This document shows, one piece after another, positions 33,920-41,516 of a stretch of 64,000 bases of DNA. The translations under genes and the position numbers were made by a program. The stretch is from NCBI RefSeq assembly GCF_018614875.1, contig NZ_JAGGNW010000017.1:1-64000 (forward strand), in the 5' to 3' direction. This DNA is from Variovorax paradoxus. Its GTDB lineage: Bacteria > Pseudomonadota > Gammaproteobacteria > Burkholderiales > Burkholderiaceae_C. The first letter of the stretch is position 1. Each line of letters starts with the position of its first letter. The notes beneath the pieces are model-generated. The model did no database searches, was not told the origin of the DNA, and saw only the letters and a list, made by a program, of their open reading frames with translations.

Positions 33920-33934
33920 ATGGTGAGCCCCCAT
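33920..33934. promoter_or_regulatory. Candidate LysR operator between aminotransferase and regulator genes
   Basis: ATGG-N7-CCAT is a perfect 15-bp dyad of the LysR T-N11-A type, extended outward by GCTT on the left and AGC on the right. It lies 52 bp upstream of the LysR GTG start at 33986 and 97 bp from the divergent aminotransferase start, a normal autoregulatory position. It differs from the ATAAG-N5-CTTAT boxes seen elsewhere in the locus. Confidence 0.4.
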
Positions 33935-33985
33935 AGCCGTCCCGGGGGCGCGATGCTAGGCTCGGCTTTTGCTTGGGGAGAAGGC

Positions 33986-34924
33986 GTGAACCTGCGACGC
34001 CTCAAATATTTCGTGAAGATCGTGGACATCGGCAGCCTGACGCAGGCGGCCGAGGTTCTGTTCATCGCCCAACCGGCGCTGAGCCAGCAACTGGCCACGC
34101 TGGAGGGCGAGGTGCGCCAGCAGCTGCTCGTGCGCACCAAGCGCGGCGTCACGCCCACCGAAGCCGGCAAGGTGCTGTACCGGCATGCGCAGATCATCCT
34201 GCGCCAGTGCGAGCAGGCCCGCGTCGACATGGAAGCGGCCGGCGAAGGGCTGTCGGGCCAGGTGTCGGTGGGGCTGGCGCCCGGCACTGCGGCCTCGGCG
34301 CTGTCGCTGCCGCTGCTGCGCACCGTGCGCGCGCGGCATCCGGGCATCCTGCTCTACCTGAACGAGAACTACGGCACCACGCTGAGCGAGCTCATCATGA
34401 ACGGCCGCATGGACCTGGCCGTGCTCTACGGCGACAAGGCGATCCACGGCCTGAGCTTCCTGCCGCTGCTCAAGGAGCCGCTGTTCCTGGTCGGGCCGCG
34501 CGCCATGCCGGCGCCGGCGCAGCCGGTGAAGCTCTCCGACCTGCGCGACATCGAGCTCTTCCTGCCGCGCCCCTACAACGTGGTGCGCAAGCTGGTCGAC
34601 GCGGCCTTCGTGCGCGCCGGCATGGTGCCGCGCGTGGTGGCCGAGATCGAGTCGGCCTTCACGCTCACGGCGGCCATCGCCGACGGGCTGGGCGCCACCA
34701 TCCTGCCGGCGTCGATGGCGCGCGAAGTGGTGGCGGCCTGTGGGGCCTGGCAGTTCCAGATCGTCGAGCCGGTCATCGAGGCGCCGCTGGCGCTGTGCCA
34801 GTCGGACCACCTGCCGCTCTCGGAGCCGGCACAGGCGGTGAAGAGCATCCTGCTCGAACTCGTGGTCGACCTCGCAGGCACCTTCGCGGCCACGCCCGAA
34901 CCCGAGCTGGCCGCGCTGTCGTAG
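33986..34924 (+). CDS. LysR-family regulator of the oxoprolinase/carboxylase locus
   Basis: A 312-residue regulator. The DNA-binding domain is at 1-60 (NLRRLKYFVKIVDIGSLTQA, then LFIAQPALSQQLATLE) and the effector domain at about 92-300. It is of the Nac-like subgroup. The GTG at 33986 is preceded by GGGGAGAAGG; the frame extends upstream to 33920, but there it overlaps the dyad. It is followed 10 bp after its stop by the first of two shared 40-bp elements, so it is the prime candidate for controlling the carboxylase/PxpABC and SDR/ABC-transporter promoters. Confidence 0.93.
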   Translation: MNLRRLKYFVKIVDIGSLTQAAEVLFIAQPALSQQLATLEGEVRQQLLVRTKRGVTPTEAGKVLYRHAQIILRQCEQARVDMEAAGEGLSGQVSVGLAPGTAASALSLPLLRTVRARHPGILLYLNENYGTTLSELIMNGRMDLAVLYGDKAIHGLSFLPLLKEPLFLVGPRAMPAPAQPVKLSDLRDIELFLPRPYNVVRKLVDAAFVRAGMVPRVVAEIESAFTLTAAIADGLGATILPASMAREVVAACGAWQFQIVEPVIEAPLALCQSDHLPLSEPAQAVKSILLELVVDLAGTFAATPEPELAALS

Positions 34925-34933
34925 CGTGCCGTC

Positions 34934-34973
34934 ATAAGCCGGCCTTATCCCGGCACAGCCATTCCGTCTTGGG
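34934..34973 (+). promoter_or_regulatory. Shared promoter element 1: ATAAG-N5-CTTAT plus ACAGCC...TCTTGG block
   Basis: A perfect dyad ATAAG-CCGGC-CTTAT at 34934-34948, then ACAGCCATTCCGTCTTGG at 34955-34972. The same two parts at exactly the same 21-bp offset occur at 39910. The second part ends in TTGGGC, which with a 17-bp spacer leads to TTACCT (candidate -35/-10). The layout matches LysR promoters with a recognition site upstream and an activation site touching -35. It lies 138 bp upstream of the biotin-carrier gene. Confidence 0.65.
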
Positions 34974-35071
34974 CTTTGTGCCCGCGGCCCGTTACCTTTC
35001 ATGCCTGCCGTCACGCGTTCGCGGAATGCGTCGGCCACCAAGGATGTTCTGTCGCCAAAGGCAGCCCCGGC

Positions 35072-35509
35072 ATGAAGCAGGAACAGATCAAGACGCTCAT
35101 CGACGCACTCGCGGCCTCCGACCTCGCGGAGCTGGAGTACAGCGAAGACGGCAGCACGTTGCGGCTGGTGAAGCAATCGGCGCTGACGACGGCCGCGCCC
35201 GCCGCGCGGCGCCCGGCCGCTGCGCGCAAGGCGCCCGCCGTGGCGTCCGCGGAGCCGGGTTTATCGACGGGCGCCGCGGCCGAATGCCTCGCACCGCTCT
35301 ACGGCGTGGTGCACCTGCAGCCCGCACCCGGCGAGCCGCCTTTCGTGCAGCCGGGGCAGGCCGTCGAGGCCGGCCAGATGCTCTGCGTGATCGAGGCCAT
35401 GAAGATGTTCAACGAAGTCCGCGCCGACGCCGCCGCCACCGTGCAGGCCGTGCTGGTGCGTTCGGGCCAGGAAGTGGACGCAGGCCAGCCCCTGTTCCGC
35501 TTCGATTGA
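35072..35509 (+). CDS. Biotin carboxyl carrier protein (AccB-like)
   Basis: A 145-residue carrier. The N-terminal helical segment (MKQEQIKTLIDALAASDLAE) and an Ala/Pro linker lead to a C-terminal biotinyl domain (about 70-145) with the biotinylation site EAMKMFNEV. It is first in a tight operon with biotin carboxylase and PxpBC, so it probably carries carboxybiotin for this locus and not for fatty-acid synthesis, where accBC are normally paired elsewhere on the chromosome. The length (145) fits a stand-alone BCCP. Confidence 0.92.
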   Translation: MKQEQIKTLIDALAASDLAELEYSEDGSTLRLVKQSALTTAAPAARRPAAARKAPAVASAEPGLSTGAAAECLAPLYGVVHLQPAPGEPPFVQPGQAVEAGQMLCVIEAMKMFNEVRADAAATVQAVLVRSGQEVDAGQPLFRFD

Positions 35510-35522
35510 GGAAAGCCGCGCG

Positions 35523-36875
35523 ATGTTCGATACCGTCCTCATTGCCAACCGCGGCGAAATCGCCTTGCGCATCCTGCGCGCCTGCCGCGGCCTGGGCCTC
35601 AGGACCGTGGTCGCGCATTCCGAGGCCGACCGCGAAGCCAGCTACGTTGCACAGGCCGACCAGGCGCTGTGCATCGGGCCCTCCGCGCCGGGGCAGAGCT
35701 ACCTGAACCAGTCCGCGATCCTGTTTGCCGCCGAAGTCAGCGGTGCGCAGGCCATCCACCCGGGCTACGGCTTTCTGTCGGAGAACGCGGGCTTTGCCGC
35801 GCGCATCGAAGAAGCCGGCCTGGTCTTCATCGGCCCCAGCGCCGCCTGCATCCGCACCATGGGCGACAAGGTCTCGGCCAAGCGCGCGATGCGCAGGGCC
35901 GGCGTGCCCTGCGTGCCGGGGCCCGACGAGGCGCTGCCGCCAGACCCGGCCGCCGTCCAGGCCATTGCACGCGAGATCGGCTACCCCGTCATCGTCAAGG
36001 CCGCGGGCGGCGGCGGCGGGCGCGGCATGCGCGTGGTGCACGACGAAGCGGCGCTGCTGGATGCGATGGCGCTGACGCGCGAGGAAGCGCGCCAGGCCTT
36101 CGGCAACCCCGAGGTCTACATCGAGAAGTTCCTGCTGCACCCGCGCCACGTCGAGATCCAGGTGCTGGCCGACAGCCACGGCAACGCCGTGTGGCTGGGC
36201 AGCCGCGACTGCTCGCTGCAGCGCCGCCACCAGAAGGTGATCGAGGAGGCGCCGGCGCCCGGCATCGACGACGCGCTGATGGCCGAGGTGGGCGAGCGCT
36301 GCGCGGCCGCATGCCGGCAGATCGGCTACTGCGGTGTCGGCACCTTCGAGTTCCTCTACGAGAAAGGGGCCTTCTATTTCATCGAGATGAACACCCGCCT
36401 GCAGGTCGAGCACCCGGTGACGGAAATGACCGCCGGCATCGACATCGTGCAGCAGCAATTGCGCATGGCACGCGGCGAACGCCTTGCGCTGGTGCAGCAC
36501 GAGGTGCGGTGCCAGGGCCATGCGATCGAGTGCCGCATCAACGCCGAGAACCCCGACAGCTTCGCGCCCGCGCCGGGGCGCATCACCGGCTGGCAGGTGC
36601 CGGGCGGCTTCGGCGTGCGCGTCGATTCGCATGCCAACGCGGGCTACCGCGTGCCGCCTTACTACGACTCGATGATCGCCAAGCTGATCGTGCACGGCAG
36701 CACGCGCACCGATGCGCTAGCCCGCATGCGCCTCGCGCTCGCCGAGATGCGCATCGACGGCATCGCGACCAACGTGCCGCTGCACCGCGAATTGCTGCGC
36801 GACGAAGGCTTTGCCGCCGGCGGCGTTGACATCCACCACCTCGAACGCTGGCTGCAGCAAAGGAGCGCGGCGTGA
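35523..36875 (+). CDS. Biotin carboxylase (AccC-like)
   Basis: A 450-residue ATP-grasp biotin carboxylase with all signatures: LIANRGEIALRILRACRGLG, HPGYGFLSENAGFA, the glycine-rich loop KAAGGGGGRGMRVV, EKFLLHPRHVEIQVLAD, RDCSLQRRHQKVIEEAPAPG and FIEMNTRLQVEHPVTE. It transfers bicarbonate-derived CO2 to biotin on the carrier. It starts 13 bp after the carrier gene and overlaps pxpB by 4 bp. As the only carboxyltransferase-like partner in the operon is PxpBC, it probably forms a multisubunit carboxylase like the domains of urea carboxylase. That is inference. Confidence 0.93.
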   Translation: MFDTVLIANRGEIALRILRACRGLGLRTVVAHSEADREASYVAQADQALCIGPSAPGQSYLNQSAILFAAEVSGAQAIHPGYGFLSENAGFAARIEEAGLVFIGPSAACIRTMGDKVSAKRAMRRAGVPCVPGPDEALPPDPAAVQAIAREIGYPVIVKAAGGGGGRGMRVVHDEAALLDAMALTREEARQAFGNPEVYIEKFLLHPRHVEIQVLADSHGNAVWLGSRDCSLQRRHQKVIEEAPAPGIDDALMAEVGERCAAACRQIGYCGVGTFEFLYEKGAFYFIEMNTRLQVEHPVTEMTAGIDIVQQQLRMARGERLALVQHEVRCQGHAIECRINAENPDSFAPAPGRITGWQVPGGFGVRVDSHANAGYRVPPYYDSMIAKLIVHGSTRTDALARMRLALAEMRIDGIATNVPLHRELLRDEGFAAGGVDIHHLERWLQQRSAA

Positions 36876-37540
36876 TTGCACAACGGCCATCGATCAGCCT
36901 GCTGGGCACGACCGCGCTGATCTTCGAAGCACCCGGCGAGATGAACCTCACCTCGCAGCAGCGCATCTGGGCGCTGGCGCACGAGACCCAGGCCTGGCCG
37001 GAGATTCGCGAAGCCGTGCCGGGCATGAACAACCTGATGCTGACCTTCCTGCACCCTCCGCGCGGCCTTGGCGCGCTCGAGGCCCTGGAGGCGCGCCTGC
37101 GCGACGCGTGGGACGCAGCCGTTGCGCTGCCGCGGGAAGGCCGGGTGGTCGAACTGCCCGTGGTCTACGGCGGCGCGGGCGGCCCGCACATGGCCGACGT
37201 GGTGGCGCACACCGGCCTGAGCATCGAGCGGATCGTCGAGCTGCACAGCGCGCCTCTCTACCCGGTGTACGCGCTCGGCAGCCATCCGGGCTACTGCTAC
37301 CTGGGCGGCATGGACGCGCGCATCGCCACGCCGCGCCGCAAGGTGCCGGTGCTGAGCATTCCGGGCGGCGCGGTGTCGATCGGCGGCGCGCAGACCGGCG
37401 TGTCGGCCTCGGCCGGGCCCAGCGGCTGGAACACCATCGGCAGCACCTCGATGGTGTTCTTCGATCCCGCGCAGGACCCGCCCGCGGCGCTGCAGCCGGG
37501 CGACATGATCCGTTTCCGCGTGGAGGGCATCGTCCGATGA
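36872..37540 (+). CDS. pxpB: 5-oxoprolinase subunit PxpB (KipI/AHS1 type)
   Basis: A 222-residue protein of the carboxyltransferase domain C/D, AHS1 (KipI) family: NLTSQQRIWAL, PGMNNLMLTF, LPVVYGGAGGPHMADVVAHT, LGSHPGYCYLGGMDARIATP and GGAQTGVSASAGPSGWNTIG. In E. coli, PxpA, PxpB and PxpC together hydrolyse 5-oxoproline with ATP. AHS1/AHS2 are also homologous to the carboxyltransferase domain of urea carboxylase, which is relevant because biotin carboxylase and carrier precede it. It overlaps both neighbours by 4 bp. Confidence 0.93.
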   Translation: MIAQRPSISLLGTTALIFEAPGEMNLTSQQRIWALAHETQAWPEIREAVPGMNNLMLTFLHPPRGLGALEALEARLRDAWDAAVALPREGRVVELPVVYGGAGGPHMADVVAHTGLSIERIVELHSAPLYPVYALGSHPGYCYLGGMDARIATPRRKVPVLSIPGGAVSIGGAQTGVSASAGPSGWNTIGSTSMVFFDPAQDPPAALQPGDMIRFRVEGIVR

Positions 37541-38526
37541 TCGAAGTGCTTTCCTCGGCCGCGCTCGCCACCGTGCAGGACCTGGGGCGCACCGGCAGCC
37601 TGCGCTGGGGCGTCGGCACCTCGGGCGCCATGGACAACCTGGCGCTCGCGGCCGGCAACTTGCTGCTGGGCAATGCGCTCGATGCGGCCGCCATCGAAGT
37701 CCCGGTGTTTCCTTTCAAGGTGCGTTTCGATGCGGACTGCGCGTTCGCGCTGACCGGCGCCGATTGCGCGGCACGGCTGGACGACCAGCCGCTGCTGCCC
37801 TGGTGGGCGCACCAGGCGCGGGCCGGGCAGGTGCTGACGCTGGGCCTGCCGCAAGGCGGCGCGCAGCGCGGCAGCCGCGCCATGCTGTGCCTGTCCGGCG
37901 GGATCGACGTGCCCGAAGTGCTGGGCTCGCGCAGCACGCAGCTGCGCGGCGCCTTCGGCGGCCACGAAGGGCGCGCGCTGCGCCGGGGCGACGTGCTGCG
38001 CGCGGCCGGCGCGGGCACTGCATGCAAGACCGGCTTCGGCCTCGTGCCGCCCGCGCTCATGCTGCCGCTGCAGCGCGACGGCGTGGCTGCGGTGCGCGTC
38101 TTGCCCGCCGCCGAATACATGGGCTTCGAGCCGGCGTCGCGCGCCGCCTTCTGGGCCGGTGAATGGAAGATCACCTCCCAGAGCGACCGCTACGGCTATC
38201 GCCTCGAAGGCGAGGCGCTGCGCCCCATCGCACCGATGGAGCTGCGTTCGCACGGCATCGTGCCCGGCGTGATCCAGGTGCCGCACAGCGGCCAGCCGAT
38301 CATCCAGATGCGCGACGCCCAGCCCTCGGGCGGCTACCCCAAGTTCGGCACCGTGATCGAGGCCGACATGTGGCGCCTTGGCCAGGCGCCGATCGGCAGC
38401 CGCGTGCGCTTCATCGAAACCAGCTGGGACGAGGCGCTGGCCGCGCTCGACGAAGTACGCGCCTGGCTCGACAAGGTGGCGCGCATGGTGGAGTTGCATC
38501 GCGGGGCGCCCGTGGCGAGGACCTAG
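37537..38526 (+). CDS. pxpC: 5-oxoprolinase subunit PxpC (KipA/AHS2 type)
   Basis: A 329-residue AHS2-family protein: IEVLSSAALATVQDLGRTGS at the start, SGAMDNLALAAGNLLLGN, LCLSGGIDVPEVLGSRST, and near the end HGIVPGVIQVPHSGQPIIQM, then GGYPKFGTVI. It is the partner of PxpB and overlaps it by 4 bp. After its stop the operon has a 152-bp gap with an inverted repeat before the next gene. Confidence 0.93.
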   Translation: MIEVLSSAALATVQDLGRTGSLRWGVGTSGAMDNLALAAGNLLLGNALDAAAIEVPVFPFKVRFDADCAFALTGADCAARLDDQPLLPWWAHQARAGQVLTLGLPQGGAQRGSRAMLCLSGGIDVPEVLGSRSTQLRGAFGGHEGRALRRGDVLRAAGAGTACKTGFGLVPPALMLPLQRDGVAAVRVLPAAEYMGFEPASRAAFWAGEWKITSQSDRYGYRLEGEALRPIAPMELRSHGIVPGVIQVPHSGQPIIQMRDAQPSGGYPKFGTVIEADMWRLGQAPIGSRVRFIETSWDEALAALDEVRAWLDKVARMVELHRGAPVART

Positions 38527-38560
38527 ATGAAAGCTCGTTCTTCGTTTCATCGCTTTGTGC

Positions 38561-38635
38561 GTTCAGGGCGCGATCCCGCCGACGGGGGACATTCGCGGAG
38601 GGGAGTACCCGGTGGCCTGTGCACGCGCCCTGAAC
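38561..38635 (+). other. Long-arm inverted repeat in the pxpC-carrier gap (possible RNA structure)
   Basis: GTTCAGGGCGCG at 38561-38572 and CGCGCCCTGAAC at 38624-38635 are perfect 12-bp inverted arms enclosing 51 bp. Inside are GC-rich secondary pairings and GGGGAGTA at 38600-38607. It is 44 bp upstream of the TTG start of the second carrier gene. It is not followed by a T-run. It may be a structured mRNA element or a processing/termination site inside the operon. Confidence 0.5.
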
Positions 38636-38678
38636 AAGAGCGCCCCGCACACAAGCAACAAGTGCAGGAGCCAAAGAA

Positions 38679-39065
38679 TTGACCCTGCTCGTCCCCCAAC
38701 TCGCCGCCTGGCTGTCCGGCACCGACATCGGCCTGCTCGAACTGCGCACGCCGCAGGGCACGCTGCGCCTCGGGCGGCAGGGCGGCGACGTCGTGGAACT
38801 GCCGGAAGAGGTGCCCGAGGTTGAACCTGTGGTGGTCCACGCTCCCTCGCTCGGCGTTTTCCTGCACAGCCACCCGCTGGCCACCGCACCGCTGGTGCGC
38901 GCGGGTCAGCGCGTGGAAGCCGGCCAGACCGTCGGCCTGCTGAAGATCGGCCCGCTGCTGCTGCCCGTGACCGCGCCGCAGGCCGGCATCATCGAAGACA
39001 TCCACGCCGGCGATGGCTTGGCTGTCGGCTACGGCACGCCGCTGCTCGACTTGCATCCCCTCTGA
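38679..39065 (+). CDS. Biotinyl/lipoyl-domain protein with altered biotin site
   Basis: A 128-residue protein starting at TTG (38679) behind a GCAGGAG ribosome site. The C-terminal half has the biotinyl-domain pattern (RAGQRVEAGQTVGLLKIGPL, then TAPQAGIIEDIHAGDGLAVG, YGTPLLDL). Where a carrier has E-A/S-M-K-M it has GLLKIG: the lysine is kept but the flanking Ala/Ser-Met and Met are not. BirA-type ligases need the Met-Lys-Met context, so biotinylation is doubtful. It lies between pxpC and pxpA and is a second carrier-like protein in the operon, so it may be structural, or modified by a different ligase. Confidence 0.8.
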   Translation: MTLLVPQLAAWLSGTDIGLLELRTPQGTLRLGRQGGDVVELPEEVPEVEPVVVHAPSLGVFLHSHPLATAPLVRAGQRVEAGQTVGLLKIGPLLLPVTAPQAGIIEDIHAGDGLAVGYGTPLLDLHPL

Positions 39066-39086
39066 CAAACGCAGCAAGGACTCCCC

Positions 39087-39851
39087 ATGGACATCGACCT
39101 GAACGCAGACCTCGGCGAAGGCTTCGGCCCCTGGCGCATGGGCGAGGACGAGGCGCTGCTGGACATCGTTTCTTCCGCCAACGTGGCCTGCGGCTTTCAC
39201 GCGGGCGACCCGGTCATCATGGACCGCACCGTGCGCATGGCGCGAGAACGCGGCGTCGATGTGGGCGCGCACGTGGGCTTCCCCGACCTGCTCGGGTTCG
39301 GCCGCCGGCCGATGCAGATCGAAACCCAAGAGCTCGTCGCCTACGTGCTCTACCAGCTGAGCGCGCTGGAAGGCATGGCGCGCACCGCCGGCCATCGCAT
39401 GACGCACATGAGCTTCCATGGCGCGCTCGGCAACATGGCCGCGGCCGATGCCGCGCTGGCCGAGCCGCTGGTGCGCGCCGTGGCCGATTTCGATCCCACG
39501 CTCACCATCAGCACCTCGGCCAGCCGCGCCATCGAGGAGGCGGCCGCGCGCTGCGGCCTGCGCGTGCGCACCACCTTCCTGGCCGACCGCGCCTGCGGCG
39601 ACGACGGCCTGCTGGTGCCGCGCAAGCTGCCCGACTCGGTCATCCACGACCAGGGAGCGGTGCTGGCGCGCGTGCGCCAGCTGCTCGAAGACGGCACCGT
39701 CACCAGCTACACCGGCAAGAAGATCCCGATGCGCGCGCATTCGATCCTGCTGCACGGCGACACGCCCGGCGCGGTGGCGCTGGCGCGCGCCGTGCGCAGC
39801 GTGGTCGAACAGGCGGGGCGCGTGGTGCCCATCTCCCGGCAATCGATCTGA
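39087..39851 (+). CDS. pxpA: 5-oxoprolinase subunit PxpA (LamB/YcsF family)
   Basis: A 254-residue LamB/YcsF protein: MDIDLNADLGEGFGPWRMGE, SSANVACGFHAGDP, DVGAHVGFPDLLGFGRRPM, then ADRACGDDGLLVPR and HGDTPGAVALARAVR. It completes the PxpABC set for ATP-dependent opening of 5-oxoproline to glutamate, or of a related lactam. It starts 21 bp after the second carrier gene with AAGGACTCCCC as ribosome site, so it is the last gene of the operon that begins at 35072. Confidence 0.94.
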   Translation: MDIDLNADLGEGFGPWRMGEDEALLDIVSSANVACGFHAGDPVIMDRTVRMARERGVDVGAHVGFPDLLGFGRRPMQIETQELVAYVLYQLSALEGMARTAGHRMTHMSFHGALGNMAAADAALAEPLVRAVADFDPTLTISTSASRAIEEAAARCGLRVRTTFLADRACGDDGLLVPRKLPDSVIHDQGAVLARVRQLLEDGTVTSYTGKKIPMRAHSILLHGDTPGAVALARAVRSVVEQAGRVVPISRQSI

Positions 39852-39909
39852 TGCACCGGAGCACGAACATGGTGCTTACCCTTAGTCATATGCACGGATG
39901 CCGGGCAAC

Positions 39910-39949
39910 ATAAGGGCGGCTTATCGCTCCACAGCCAATCCGTCTTGGC
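39910..39949 (+). promoter_or_regulatory. Shared promoter element 2: ATAAG-N5-CTTAT plus ACAGCC...TCTTGG block
   Basis: ATAAG-GGCGG-CTTAT at 39910-39924 and ACAGCCAATCCGTCTTGG at 39931-39948, the same 21-bp offset as element 1 (34934), with one mismatch in the 18-bp block. The block itself contains the dyad GCCAA-N6-TTGGC (T-N11-A type). TTGGCG followed by 17 bp and ATACAG gives a plausible -35/-10. It precedes the SDR gene at 40018 by about 70 bp and so may drive the SDR and ABC-transporter genes. Confidence 0.65.
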
Positions 39950-40017
39950 GCCGCGAAGGGGCGCTCGATACAGTGAATTCAAAGCAGCAATCTCCAGTTC
40001 CAACGAAAGAAGCAACG

Positions 40018-40770
40018 ATGCCGTTCTCCGACTACAAGACCGCGCTGGTGACGGGAGCCTCCTCGGGCATCGGCGCCGCCGTCGTCGAACGCCTGAGCAA
40101 GGAAGGGCTGAAGGTCCATGCCCTGGCGCGCAGCGCCGACAAGCTGGCCGAGCTGGCCGCGCGCACCGGCTGCATCCCGCACGCCATCGACGTGAGCGAC
40201 CTCGCCGGCATCACCCGCCTCACGCAGGAGATCGAGTTCGACGTGCTGGTCAACAACGCCGGCGTGGACCGCCCCGGCTCCATCCTCAAGGCCGACGCCG
40301 AGGGCATCGACCTGCTCGTCGACGTGAACCTGCGCGCCGTGCTGCACCTGTGCCGCCTCGTGGTGCCCGGCATGGCCGCGCGCGACCGGGGCCACGTGGT
40401 CAACATCAGCTCCATTGCCGCGGCCTACAACTTCGGCGGCAACAGCACCTACCACGCGACCAAGGCGGCCGTGAGCATGCTGTCGCGCCAGCTGCGCATC
40501 GACTGCTTCGGCAAGCGCGTGCGCGTCACCGAAATCTGCCCCGGCCGCGTGGCCACCGACATCTTCGCGCACGTGCACGGCGATTCCGAAGAGACCTACA
40601 AGCGCTTCGTCGAAGGCTACGAGCTGCCGCAGGCCGAGGACATCGCGAACGCCATCGCCTTCGCGATTGCGGCGCCCATCGCGGTCAATGTGGGCCACAT
40701 GGAAATCACACCCACGCTGCAGGTGCCCGGCGGGCTCTCGACCGCGCGGCCGGAAGCGCCCCAGGCCTGA
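40018..40770 (+). CDS. Short-chain dehydrogenase/reductase (YdfG-like)
   Basis: A 250-residue classical SDR. NAD(P)-binding TGASSGIG is at about 11-18, then NNAGVDRPG. The catalytic Ser is in NISSIAAAYNFGGN, and Tyr/Lys are in YHATKAAV. PGRVATDIFAHV follows, as in serine/3-hydroxy-acid dehydrogenases of the YdfG type. I chose the ATG at 40018 because the fold begins at FSDYKTALVTGAS; the frame is open upstream through the shared promoter element. It is the first gene of the unit with the ABC transporter, so it probably oxidises or reduces the imported compound or its product. Confidence 0.92.
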   Translation: MPFSDYKTALVTGASSGIGAAVVERLSKEGLKVHALARSADKLAELAARTGCIPHAIDVSDLAGITRLTQEIEFDVLVNNAGVDRPGSILKADAEGIDLLVDVNLRAVLHLCRLVVPGMAARDRGHVVNISSIAAAYNFGGNSTYHATKAAVSMLSRQLRIDCFGKRVRVTEICPGRVATDIFAHVHGDSEETYKRFVEGYELPQAEDIANAIAFAIAAPIAVNVGHMEITPTLQVPGGLSTARPEAPQA

Positions 40771-40806
40771 GCGAACCCTCCGCCACGCCACGCCAAGGAA
40801 CAGCGC

Positions 40807-41508
40807 ATGAAGGACTTCGACCTGCTCGCGATCCTGCTGAAGCCGGAGTTCGGTGCGATGCTTTGGCACGGCCTGCTGGAGACGATGAAGATCGCGGCCG
40901 GTTCCTGGCTGCTGGCGATGTCCATGGCGGTCGTGCTGCTGGTCGTGCGCCTCACGCCGAACCGGCTGGCCGAACGCGTGGTGGCCGGCTATGTCTCCTA
41001 CCACCGCAACGTGCCGACGCTTGTGCAGCTCATGCTCTGGTACTTCGGCATCTTCAGCCTGCTGCCCGATGCGCTGCAGGGCTGGCTGTCGGTGCACAAC
41101 GCCGAGACGATTCTCTCGATCATCGCGCTCGGCCTCTGCCAGGCGGCCTACTTCAGCGAAGACATGCGCTCCGGCCTGCGCTCGATTCCCGCGGGCCAGG
41201 CCGAGGCCGCGCGCGCACTCGGCCACGGCTACATCGGTTCGATGCGCCACGTGATGCTGCCGCAGGCCATCCGCAACGCGGTGCCGGCACTGGTGAACCA
41301 CAGCGTGTCGCTGTTCAAGAACAGCAGCCTCGCCATGGCCATCGGCGTGGCCGAACTGACCCATGCGGTGAAGGAAATCGAGAGCCAGAGCTTTCGCACC
41401 TTCGAGGCCTACAGCATGGCAACGGTGCTGTACCTCGTGTGCTCGCTGCTCATCATGGCCGTGGGCGGCTGGTTGTCGCGGCGCTACCGCATCGTCGGAG
41501 CGAGGTAA
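40807..41508 (+). CDS. Polar amino-acid ABC transporter permease 1
   Basis: A 233-residue HisM/GlnP-family permease with about five transmembrane helices, the family's N-terminal ETMKIAAGSWLLAM segment and the EAA loop EAARALGHGYIGSMRHVMLP that contacts the ATPase. It starts 36 bp after the SDR gene and is followed after 8 bp by the second permease. The family imports polar amino acids, opines or related compounds as a heterodimer. Confidence 0.94.
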   Translation: MKDFDLLAILLKPEFGAMLWHGLLETMKIAAGSWLLAMSMAVVLLVVRLTPNRLAERVVAGYVSYHRNVPTLVQLMLWYFGIFSLLPDALQGWLSVHNAETILSIIALGLCQAAYFSEDMRSGLRSIPAGQAEAARALGHGYIGSMRHVMLPQAIRNAVPALVNHSVSLFKNSSLAMAIGVAELTHAVKEIESQSFRTFEAYSMATVLYLVCSLLIMAVGGWLSRRYRIVGAR

Positions 41509-41516
41509 GAAAAGCC

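Noticed and set aside
38600..38607. GGGGAGTA as proof of a yybP-ykoY manganese riboswitch
   Set aside because: Only this octamer matches; the enclosed region is shorter than the known class and the other conserved part is not seen. Kept only as an unassigned structure.
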